Part shown: positions 1 to 8,052 of the stretch, piece after piece
How the letters are laid out: each line of letters opens with the position of its first letter
Numbering within the stretch: position 1 is the stretch's first letter
Notes under the pieces: generated by a model
Database searches by the model: none
What the model saw: only the letters and a program-made list of their open reading frames with translations
What the model was told of the DNA's origin: nothing
Made by a program: the position numbers and the translations under genes
Assembly: GCA_016934455.1 (NCBI GenBank)
Contig: JAFGSX010000300.1
Coordinates: 1-33,940, forward strand
Reading direction: 5' to 3'
From: Deltaproteobacteria bacterium
Lineage (GTDB): Bacteria > Myxococcota > JACRCW01 > JAFGSX01
Length of the DNA stretch: 33,940 nt

Positions 1-64
1 CGCTGCTCGGGTGAAGTCGGTCGGGATTCACTCCCGACCGACGAGGGGCTGGCCGACAGCCCCT
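1..64 (+). repeat. Dispersed two-hairpin repeat, copy A (may begin before the window)
   Basis: Perfect hairpin GTCGGTCGGG(16-25)/CCCGACCGAC(33-42), loop ATTCACT; then perfect hairpin AGGGGCT(44-50)/AGCCCCT(58-64), loop GGCCGAC. Flank CGCTGCT...GTGAA is shared with the copy at 21096-21161 (-). Confidence 0.7.
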
Positions 65-78
65 GGAAAGGTAGCCAG

Positions 79-630
79 ATGTCGACGACAGAGATCAAGA
101 TCGGTGGGCTCGGCGGGCAGGGAGTGGTGCTCGCTGGCATGATCATCGGCAAGGCGGCCGCGCTGTTCGACCAGAAGGACTCGGCGATGACCCAGGCCTT
201 CGGGCCCGAGGCGCGCGGCAGCTCCTGCTCGTCGCAGGTGATCGTCTCGGACCAGAGCATCCTCTACCCGTACGTCTCGCGGCCCCAGATCCTGGTGGTC
301 ATGTCCCAGGACGCCTACAACAAGTTCCTGCCCGAGCTGGCGCCGGGCGGCACGCTGCTGATCGAGGAGGAGCTGGTCACGCCCGACAACCTGACCCCGG
401 GCATCACGCTCTATGGCATCCCGGCCACCCGGCTGGCCGAGGAACTCGGCCGCAAGATGGTGCTCAACATCGTGATGGTCGGCTTCTTCGCCTCCACCAC
501 CAGGCTGATCAACGCCGACGCCATGCGCAAGGCGGTCGCCGACTCGGTGCCCAGGGGTACCGAGAAGCTCAACCTGGGCGCCTTTGACAAGGGCTTCGAG
601 TGGGGCGCCAAGCTGGTCGGCAAGGCGTAG
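79..630 (+). CDS. korC: 2-oxoacid:ferredoxin oxidoreductase, gamma subunit (KorC-like)
   Basis: 183 aa; N-terminal KIGGLGGQGVVLAGMIIGKAA and QAFGPEARGSSCSSQVIVSD are typical of the POR/KOR gamma family; RBS-like GGAAAGG upstream. Confidence 0.88.
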   Translation: MSTTEIKIGGLGGQGVVLAGMIIGKAAALFDQKDSAMTQAFGPEARGSSCSSQVIVSDQSILYPYVSRPQILVVMSQDAYNKFLPELAPGGTLLIEEELVTPDNLTPGITLYGIPATRLAEELGRKMVLNIVMVGFFASTTRLINADAMRKAVADSVPRGTEKLNLGAFDKGFEWGAKLVGKA

Positions 631-652
631 CCACTTCTGCTACAATCCGCAG

Positions 653-3184
653 ATGCCTCGCATCGCCACCCTGCTGCTGTGGAGCGGTCTGAGCCTGACC
701 GCGGCCGGCTGCTCGTTTTGCTCGCAGCAGTTCTCGTCCCAGTGCGAGAACGACGGCGAATGTCCGGCCGACTACTCGTGCCGGGCCGGAGTCTGCGTGG
801 CGCACACGGCAGACGCCGGCTCGGGCGACGCGGCCGGCCTCGATCGCTCGCTGACCGACCTTGCCGCCGCCGATGCCGGCGGCGAAGACAGAGCAGACTC
901 TGACGCCGCTCTGCCCGATGCCTGGTATCCCGAAGGCGCTCGACCTGATGCCTTGCAGATCGATACCGGCCAACCCGACGCCGGCCAGCGCGACAGCGCT
1001 CGGCCCGACTCGCCGCTGTTCGACGGCGGCACTGGCCCGGCGCTGTTTGCGATCCATCCGCCGATTGCCAAGGCCGGCGACACGATCGTGCTCGAGGGGA
1101 TCTTTCCGGCGGGCTCTCTGACGGTGAAGTATGCCGGGATATTGTTCCAACTGGCAACCAGCCCGGCGACCAGCCGGCTGTTCGTGGAGGTGCCGGGCGG
1201 CGCTGGCTCGGGCCCGGTTTGCGTCGTCATCGATGGCGTCCCATCCAATGCAGTGCCGTTTCGCTACACGACGTTTGAGCCGAGGCTCGGCTACTTCTCT
1301 GCCAACTACGAGCAGACGGTCGCCGCGCGCGAGATGCCGAGGCTGCCCAATCCGCGCGCCCACGGCAGTGCGGTGGCCACGTCGCGCTACCTGTACCTGA
1401 TCGGCGGCAGTACTGAAGGAATAACCCAGCAATCCACGGTGCGCGCGCGCATCTTTGCCGATGGCACGCTGGGCCAGTTTACGGACGACTTGACCCACTA
1501 CCTGGACAAGCGTCGAATCGGCGCCGCCACCGCGCTCATCGGCAATCGGGTCTACATTTTGGGCGGTTACAACCACAACGAAGGCAGCACGCTGAAATCG
1601 GTCGAGTACTCAGACATCAGCGTCGACGGCGAGCTCACGTCCTTTGTGGCCGGGCCCGATCTGCCAGATGCGCTGCAGGATGCGGAGGCGATCGCGATCG
1701 GGCGCTACCTCTATCTCATCGGCGGCCGCCACAGCGACGACTGGACCGCATCGATCAGCGAGGTCATCCGCGCGCCGATCGGCAGCGGTTTTGACCTGGG
1801 TCCGTTTGAGCCCGCGCCCTCGCTCCTCGAGAATCGCGATCGCGTGGCCGCGGCAGTGGTCGGCGGCAAGCTCTATGTCTTTGGCGGCACAAGCGCCAAC
1901 GAAACGGCAGAGTGGGCGCCGATCGACGACAACGGCAACCTCGGGTCGTTTTTACCACTGAACATCAACTTTACCCCGCGCCGTTCGGCTGCGGTGGCGG
2001 TGTTCCCATCCGAGCTCTGTCTGATCGGGGGCGAGCATAATAATGCAGAGATCTCCAGCGTCGAGTGCGCGGACATCCTCCCGGATGATTCGCTCGGGAG
2101 TTTCGGTTCGCGTGGCGCACTCGGCGTCGCCCGAGCCTCAGCCATGGCTGCTCTGGTGCACAACCACTTCTACCTGCTCGGCGGCACGGACGAGAACGAA
2201 AGCACGAGACAAGACATCGTGCAGGCGCCGATCAACTTTGGCGCGCTATTCGGCGGCTTCGTCGAGCAGACCAGCTCGGCTCTGCCGTATGCCCTCCGCG
2301 ACCCGGCGTGCGCCGTGGTCGGCGGCAACCTCTATCTTACCGGCGGCAAGACCGGGTCAGTGACCACAAAGGCAGTCCACCGCTTCTTTGTCTCGATGGA
2401 CGGAGAATTGAGCCATGACGATAGTTTTGACAGTGAGCTTCATCAGCAACTATACGGTCATCGGCTGGCCGTGACCGACCAGCACCTGCTGGTGATAGCA
2501 GGCGCAAATGATTATGCGTGGGGCAGGATCGCTGAAATACGAGCCACTGTCATCTCGGATGGAGATCCTGGGTGGGTGTGGGGGGCAAATACGACATACA
2601 TCTCGCCTGCGGTCAGCCACTTCGCCTCGGCCATCGCGGGCAGCAGGCTGTATGTGGCGGGCGGCTCGTTGCCTTACGGAGTTACCAGCGCTGTTCAGTA
2701 CATGGACCTCCGGGGTGCCAGCCCCACGAACTGGACCAATTTGGCGCAGGCGCGCGCCGGCGTCGGAACCGCGGTCCTGGGTAACTCACTCTATGTCGTG
2801 GCCGGCCATGACAGCTTGGAGTACTCGCTGTCCAGTCTTGAGGTGGCGGCCTGCGACGACACAGGCCTTAGTGGTTTTGCATTGTCCTCAAGTAATCTTG
2901 ACACCGACCGGTCAGACCCCATGGTGGCAGTCATCGGCAATGCTCTCTACGTCATGGGCGGGTACAAATACGAAAACAGAGTTACGACAGAGAAATTTAC
3001 CATCGAGTGTGCCGATGAGTGCGCCGATGGCTCGCTGGCAGAATTCTGGTTTTTTCAGCAACACCTGCCATCAGAGGTAAGCCGCGGCGGCTGCCTGGTC
3101 GAGCTGGGCAATTACCTGCACCTGATCGGCGGCTGGGACGGAGTCTCAAGCACCAGAAAACACTGGGCGGCGACCCTCTATTGA
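653..3184 (+). CDS. Kelch-repeat / IPT-TIG domain lipoprotein
   Basis: Start chosen at the internal ATG (653), giving lipoprotein signal MPRIATLLLWSGLSLTAAGC; Cys cluster CENDGECPADYSCRAGVCV; Asp/Ala-rich linker; IPT-like stretch PPIAKAGDTIVLEGIFP; repeated kelch blades (LYLIGGS, VYILGGYNH, LYVFGGTS, LYVMGGYK). Confidence 0.85.
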   Translation: MPRIATLLLWSGLSLTAAGCSFCSQQFSSQCENDGECPADYSCRAGVCVAHTADAGSGDAAGLDRSLTDLAAADAGGEDRADSDAALPDAWYPEGARPDALQIDTGQPDAGQRDSARPDSPLFDGGTGPALFAIHPPIAKAGDTIVLEGIFPAGSLTVKYAGILFQLATSPATSRLFVEVPGGAGSGPVCVVIDGVPSNAVPFRYTTFEPRLGYFSANYEQTVAAREMPRLPNPRAHGSAVATSRYLYLIGGSTEGITQQSTVRARIFADGTLGQFTDDLTHYLDKRRIGAATALIGNRVYILGGYNHNEGSTLKSVEYSDISVDGELTSFVAGPDLPDALQDAEAIAIGRYLYLIGGRHSDDWTASISEVIRAPIGSGFDLGPFEPAPSLLENRDRVAAAVVGGKLYVFGGTSANETAEWAPIDDNGNLGSFLPLNINFTPRRSAAVAVFPSELCLIGGEHNNAEISSVECADILPDDSLGSFGSRGALGVARASAMAALVHNHFYLLGGTDENESTRQDIVQAPINFGALFGGFVEQTSSALPYALRDPACAVVGGNLYLTGGKTGSVTTKAVHRFFVSMDGELSHDDSFDSELHQQLYGHRLAVTDQHLLVIAGANDYAWGRIAEIRATVISDGDPGWVWGANTTYISPAVSHFASAIAGSRLYVAGGSLPYGVTSAVQYMDLRGASPTNWTNLAQARAGVGTAVLGNSLYVVAGHDSLEYSLSSLEVAACDDTGLSGFALSSSNLDTDRSDPMVAVIGNALYVMGGYKYENRVTTEKFTIECADECADGSLAEFWFFQQHLPSEVSRGGCLVELGNYLHLIGGWDGVSSTRKHWAATLY

Positions 3185-3197
3185 CGATCCTCGGCGG

Positions 3198-4541
3198 CTA
3201 TCGGTACCAGCGCTCGAGCTGCGCTCCGGGATAATAGTGGGCCAGGATCTGGCGGTGGTCATACCCCTGCGCTGCCATGGCAGCGGCGCCGATCTGGCAC
3301 AGGCCGACGCCGTGGCCCCAGCCGGCGCCGTGCAGCACAAAGGCATCGGGGCGCGCCGGGTCGCCCTCGGTGTCGACGACAAAGGCCGAGCTGTAGAGGT
3401 GCGACTCGGAGAGCGCGCGCCGGATCTCGAGCTCCTTGCCCACCACCAGCGCCTGTCGCTCGCCGGCGATGCGCAGCCGGTCGATGCGGCCGGAGAGCCC
3501 GCGCGAGAGCGGCGTCAGGGCGAGCACGCGGCCGACCTCGACGCCGAGCTTCCGGCTCACCAGCTCGGCCGCCGAAACGGCGGTCAGCCGTACCTGCCAG
3601 CGGTAGAAGTCGGCGGTCTCCTGATCGTAGCTGGGCAGGATCGAGGAGAGCAGAGCGGCGTCGCGGCAGTTGCAGAAGGCCGGCGGATCGCCGGTGATGA
3701 AGGCGCGCGCTGCCTGCTCGTCGGTCAGCGGCGGCTCCGGCAAGGCCGGGTCGGCCGCGTCGCGCACCGGCACCAGGTACGGGATCGCGGTGTCGGACCA
3801 GGCCACGCCAAAATCCTCGGTCACGCCGCCGCAGCACTTGTAAAAGCGCGCGTCGCAGACCGCGCCGGCGTGGGTCAGCACCTGGCCGCGCGTGTCCTGT
3901 ACCGCGGCCGCGACCCAGGGCGAGGTGATGCGGGTCAGCCCCTGGTAGCGCTGGCAGTGGTCGTCGGCGCAGACGTCGAAATCGCGGTGGGCATCGCGAT
4001 CGTACCAGCGGATGCGCTCGCCCGGCTCGTCGACGGGCGCGGCGGTTTCTCCCCGCGGCACAAGCTGCGCCAGCAGCCACGAGCGCGAGATGACGGCGTG
4101 GCTGCGCAAGAACTCGGGCGGTGAGCCGGCGCCCATCTCGGAGCAGATCACCGACGCCAGATAGGTCTCGAGCGGCACCTCGTCGATCGCGGTCAACCGG
4201 CCGGCGCCGCTGGCGATGATGTGGAGCGCGCCGGCAAAGCGCTGCTCCTCGTCTCGCTGCCAGTGGAAGTCGATGCCGATGGTGGCCAGCAGCGAGAAGT
4301 GGTCTGCCAGCGGATCGCCCGGCGTCAGTCTCAGCTCCGGCGCGCGCTCGGACCTGGCACCCGCGACCCGCATTCCGACGTCAGCCGCCTCGGCCAGGTA
4401 TTCGCCGGCCGGCCAGCTCTGGCCGCGCCCGTCGACGAATGCGCCGTGGAGCTGAAAGCGGATCGCGGGCTTGTCGGCGATGACGCCGACCGCGATCCGC
4501 GGCTCGCGGCCCGCCCTGGCCTCGGCGATCCGATCGCTCAT
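3198..4541 (-). CDS. SpoIID/LytB domain protein (peptidoglycan glycan-processing family)
   Basis: Motifs VICSEMGAGSPPEFLRSHAVISRSWLLAQL and GAGWGHGVGLCQIGAAAMAAQGYDHRQILAHYYPGAQLERWY. ATG at 4541 overlaps the upstream stop by 4 bp (ATGA). Confidence 0.88.
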   Translation of the reverse strand: MSDRIAEARAGREPRIAVGVIADKPAIRFQLHGAFVDGRGQSWPAGEYLAEAADVGMRVAGARSERAPELRLTPGDPLADHFSLLATIGIDFHWQRDEEQRFAGALHIIASGAGRLTAIDEVPLETYLASVICSEMGAGSPPEFLRSHAVISRSWLLAQLVPRGETAAPVDEPGERIRWYDRDAHRDFDVCADDHCQRYQGLTRITSPWVAAAVQDTRGQVLTHAGAVCDARFYKCCGGVTEDFGVAWSDTAIPYLVPVRDAADPALPEPPLTDEQAARAFITGDPPAFCNCRDAALLSSILPSYDQETADFYRWQVRLTAVSAAELVSRKLGVEVGRVLALTPLSRGLSGRIDRLRIAGERQALVVGKELEIRRALSESHLYSSAFVVDTEGDPARPDAFVLHGAGWGHGVGLCQIGAAAMAAQGYDHRQILAHYYPGAQLERWYR

Positions 4542-5509
4542 GTCTCCACCGCGGCAGCGAGCTGCGCGAAGCGCGCTGCGTCGAGCGTCACCTGGTCGTA
4601 GATGTCGCGCACCGCCGCCGCGTCGACCCGGCCGAGGTGGGTCGGCTCGGCCACGACGATCAGCCCGGCCATGTCCAGCGCGCCGGGGCTGATCAGGAGG
4701 TGGTCTTCGCCGCGGGCGAAGAACTGCCGCGGCCGATGCCGCGCGCGCGGAAACAGCAGCACCCGCGTTCCGACGTCGTCGCTGCGCGCGATCAGGTTGA
4801 GCAGCGGCTCGTCCCAATCGCCGGCGATGCGCTGCAGCGCCTCGATCGCGGCCTCGACACGCTCAGCCAGGGCGCCGGCGTCCCAGTCCCACAGCATCAG
4901 GCCGCGGCGGCCGAACCTCTCGAAGGGCAGCGCGCCGGCGCCGGCCTCCGGCGGATCGAGGTCGATCTCGAGCGGCAGGGCATCGATCTGGCCGGCCTGG
5001 AAGTGCAGGTGGTCGGGCGCCGAGGCACCGCAGCGCGGGCCGTTGTAGAGCGCGCTCCAGCACGGGCCGAGGCTGCGGCTAAGCAGCAGCAGATCGCGCG
5101 CCCGGCCCGCGATCGCCTGCGGCCGGTGCTGCCGCGCCACCACCGACAGGTGGCCGGGCAGGATCGGATAGGGATTGCAGAAGGCGATGTAGTCGTCTCC
5201 GAACGCGACGCCGCGCTCCTCCGCCGGCAAACGGTCCTGGCACAGAAAGCAGGGCCGCTGCGCCACCGAAGCCGGATCGACGCTGGCGCTGGTCGAGATC
5301 TTGCGCCGGGCGTTGGCCTGCAGCAGAACGTGGCCGTCGCCACCTTCTATCCGCCGCACGGCGGCCGCGGCCAGCCCGGCCTCGCCCTCGCGCAGCAGCG
5401 GCCAGCTCGCGCGCTGCTGCGCCAGCAGCGCGGCCAGCGCCTCTTCGAGCGGCGCGCCGGCAGCGACCTGTTCGGCAATCCGACCTGCCCACTCTGATCC
5501 GCTGTTCAA
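4538..5509 (-). CDS. DUF4922 / HIT-like (GalT/Ap4A phosphorylase-type) nucleotidyltransferase-like protein
   Basis: CFLCQDRLPAEERG (CxxC), YIAFCNPYPILPGHLSVVAR, and NGPRCGASAPDHLHFQAG containing an HxHxQ-type active-site signature. Confidence 0.75.
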   Translation of the reverse strand: MNSGSEWAGRIAEQVAAGAPLEEALAALLAQQRASWPLLREGEAGLAAAAVRRIEGGDGHVLLQANARRKISTSASVDPASVAQRPCFLCQDRLPAEERGVAFGDDYIAFCNPYPILPGHLSVVARQHRPQAIAGRARDLLLLSRSLGPCWSALYNGPRCGASAPDHLHFQAGQIDALPLEIDLDPPEAGAGALPFERFGRRGLMLWDWDAGALAERVEAAIEALQRIAGDWDEPLLNLIARSDDVGTRVLLFPRARHRPRQFFARGEDHLLISPGALDMAGLIVVAEPTHLGRVDAAAVRDIYDQVTLDAARFAQLAAAVET

Positions 5510-5525
5510 ACCAATCCACCTCGAC

Positions 5526-5607
5526 CGGCGGGGGGCCGGAGCAAGCCTTCTTGTCGTTCCCTTCAGGAACGACGAGGAGGCTTGCGCAGATCAGCGGGGC
5601 CCCGCCG
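5526..5607. repeat. Long nested palindrome (extended hairpin) between two cassette genes
   Basis: GCAAGCCTTCTTGTCGTTCC(5541-5560) / GGAACGACGAGGAGGCTTGC(5566-5585), loop CTTCA: 20-bp stem with two G:T wobbles; flanked by outer arms CGGCGGGG(5526-5533)/CCCCGCCG(5600-5607). Confidence 0.75.
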
Positions 5608-5669
5608 AGAATTGACGCCAAGATCGTCGCTGCGCTTCGATCTGCGATCAAATCCAGGTTCTTGCGCGT

Positions 5670-7157
5670 TCACGTCGCCACTCCCGCGCGCTGTTGCCGC
5701 GCCGCGATCTCGATCGTGCGCAGCCGGTCCTTGTAGGCGTGATAGCGGTTCTGCGTCTCCTGGCTCAGCGCGCTGTCCGAGTTGCCCTCCCAGCGCCGGC
5801 ACCAGTAGAGCGAGTCGTAGACGCGGCCGACCCTGAAGCTGCGGCACAGCCGCAGAACGGCCGCGTAGTCCTCGCCGTAGCTCGCGTTGGGGAAGCCGCC
5901 GACGCTGCGCAGCGTCGGAACGTGATAGCAGCGCGGCGCGCCCAGGCCGTGGACGCGCAGCGCGTTGTTGTGGCCGTTGTCGTCGCTCCACTCGCGGTGG
6001 TCGATCAGGCCCGGCGACAGCGGCGACAGGTCGAATGCGACCGTGGTGTAGGCGCCGATCAGCAGCGCGCAGCCGCCGGCCTCGAGCGCCTCGACCAGCC
6101 GCGCCAGCGCGCCGTCGCCGTCGTAGAGGTCGTCGCTGTCGAGCTGCACCGCGTAGCGGCCGCACTGCGGCGAGAAGATCGCCTCGTTCCAGCAGCCGCC
6201 GATGCCCAGGTCGCGCCGCTCCGGGACCAGGTGCACCAGCCGCCGCTCGCGTTGCGCCAGCTCGGCGAGCAGGGCGCTGGTGCCGTCCGTCGAGTGGTTG
6301 TCGACGGCGATGACGTTGAACTCGAAGCCGGCCCTCTGCGCCAGCGCGCTGCGCACGGCATCGCCGACGGTCTTGACCCGGTCGCGCACGGGGATCACCA
6401 CGCTCGCCCGGACCGGCGGTGCGGACGCATCCGCGGCCAGCGGCTGGCGGCCGGGCGGCAGCCAGGCATCGATGCGGCGCAGGTGCGCGGTCGCCACCTG
6501 CTCCATCTCGAGCTGGTAGTCGCGCTGGCGCGGGTCGAGGTAGTCGAAGACCCGGGCTCCGCTGCCGCGGCGATCGCTTACCGGCCGCAGCAGCAGCGGC
6601 TCGGGCAGGTGCAGCACGGTTCCGATCTCGGCCAGCCGCAGCCGCACGTGGTACAGGGCGCCGTGGCGGAGATCGGGCGGCACCGCCGTCGCATCGGCGG
6701 TGAGCTGTTCGAGCTGCGGGCGGGCGACGAGCAGCGCCGGGCCAAAGTCGAAGTCGTCGCGCAGGCCGCCGGGCTGGTAGTCGATCAGCGGGTGCGGCTG
6801 CAGCCCGCCAGCGCTCTCCTGGTCGAAGAAATCGGCGTAGCCGAGCGCGGCGTCTGTCTCGCGGGTCGCGCGCCACAGCCGCTCGATGCTGCGCGGGGGT
6901 GCGACCGCGACGCCGGGCAGCAGCCAGAGCAGGTGCGTCGCCGCGGTGCGCCTAAACCAATCTAAGATCGACGTCACGCCCGCCGCTGACCACAGGGTCT
7001 CGACCGCGATCGCCGTCGCGTCCGGCGCTGGCGGCGGGGAGCCGGGCAACGCCGCGAGCGCGATCGCGCCGATCTCGGGTGTGCCGCGCAGCGAGTCCAG
7101 TGTCCGCTCGAGCCCGGGCTCGCCGGTCCACGGCAACAGGGCGGCGATCGGCTTCAT
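5670..7157 (-). CDS. Glycosyltransferase family 2 protein with an extra N-terminal GT-like region
   Basis: ASVVIPVRDRVKTVGDAVRSAL...NVIAVDNHSTDGTS...YAVQLDSDDLYDGDGALARLV (DxD-like), GEDYAAVLRL. ATG at 7157 overlaps the upstream stop (7154) by 4 bp. Confidence 0.82.
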   Translation of the reverse strand: MKPIAALLPWTGEPGLERTLDSLRGTPEIGAIALAALPGSPPPAPDATAIAVETLWSAAGVTSILDWFRRTAATHLLWLLPGVAVAPPRSIERLWRATRETDAALGYADFFDQESAGGLQPHPLIDYQPGGLRDDFDFGPALLVARPQLEQLTADATAVPPDLRHGALYHVRLRLAEIGTVLHLPEPLLLRPVSDRRGSGARVFDYLDPRQRDYQLEMEQVATAHLRRIDAWLPPGRQPLAADASAPPVRASVVIPVRDRVKTVGDAVRSALAQRAGFEFNVIAVDNHSTDGTSALLAELAQRERRLVHLVPERRDLGIGGCWNEAIFSPQCGRYAVQLDSDDLYDGDGALARLVEALEAGGCALLIGAYTTVAFDLSPLSPGLIDHREWSDDNGHNNALRVHGLGAPRCYHVPTLRSVGGFPNASYGEDYAAVLRLCRSFRVGRVYDSLYWCRRWEGNSDSALSQETQNRYHAYKDRLRTIEIAARQQRAGVAT

Positions 7158-7888
7158 GGCGGGTCTCCGCGCCGCGGCAGCGCGCGGGCAAAGACCAGAC
7201 CGCGGGTCTGCACGCGCCTGAAAAAATGGCCCAGCGGCTCGGCCACCACGCCGCCGAGAGAGCGCGTGGCGTGGTAGAGCAGCAACCGCTCGCGCGGGCC
7301 GGGCGCCGCCGGCTCCCAGAACAGCAGGCCGGTGTGGCAGAAATCGAGCACCCGCGGCCGCGTCGAGACGAACGCCGCGACCGAGCCGTCGGCGATGCGC
7401 GGTGCAGCGCGCAGCAGGTCGCGGACGCCGACCGCCGGAAACGAGACCTGCCGCGGCGGCAGGCCGCCGATGATCGCGAGCCGGGCGCTGACGGTGCGGC
7501 TGCCCGGCCCGGGCGTATCGAGGTGGAAGAAGCCGGCCGCGGCGTTGCGCTGCAGCCAATCGTAAAAATAATGATTGCGGCGTCGCCACTCGATGCGACC
7601 GCAGTGGTAGCGCAGCGCGATCAGCTGCTGGACGTAGCCGCGCACGCTGCTGGCGCGCGCCAGCGCGAGAACGTTCTCGACATAGGTGACGCAGTCGAAG
7701 CCGGCCAGGTCCACCACCAGCCTCTCGGGCCGGTCCGGGCCGCCGATCAGCGCGCCCGCGACGTAGGGATGCCCGATCAGCGCGCGCGCGACCCGCAGCA
7801 GGCGGGCCGCGAGGTCGCGCTCGGATCGGAGCTGGCGCAAGATCGACGACGCCGTGGCGGCGGTCGCGCGGTCGGTGCAGCGGCGCAT
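7154..7888 (-). CDS. DUF1460 family N-acetylmuramoyl-L-alanine amidase-like protein
   Basis: LIGHPYVAGALIGGPDRPERLVVDLAGFDCVTYVENVLALARAS (catalytic-Cys region of the DUF1460/NlpC-like fold). An alternative start lies further upstream (7933). Confidence 0.75.
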   Translation of the reverse strand: MRRCTDRATAATASSILRQLRSERDLAARLLRVARALIGHPYVAGALIGGPDRPERLVVDLAGFDCVTYVENVLALARASSVRGYVQQLIALRYHCGRIEWRRRNHYFYDWLQRNAAAGFFHLDTPGPGSRTVSARLAIIGGLPPRQVSFPAVGVRDLLRAAPRIADGSVAAFVSTRPRVLDFCHTGLLFWEPAAPGPRERLLLYHATRSLGGVVAEPLGHFFRRVQTRGLVFARALPRRGDPP

Positions 7889-8052
7889 GCGCGCAAGGTA
7901 ACAGAGCGCGGATCGCGCGTCCACGAACACCATTCTCCGTTACCGCCAACGGCGCTAGACTCCACACCGCTTTGCGGCAGCGCGTTCTCCGCTGCCGCGC
8001 GTTACAGGTGGGGCCGGCGCCGACCGCGCCGGACAAACGCTGGAGTCCACCG

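Noticed and set aside
4542-4817. Extension of the SpoIID ORF upstream of 4541
   Set aside because: Arg/Ala-rich shadow of the DUF4922 gene; coupled ATG at 4541 preferred.
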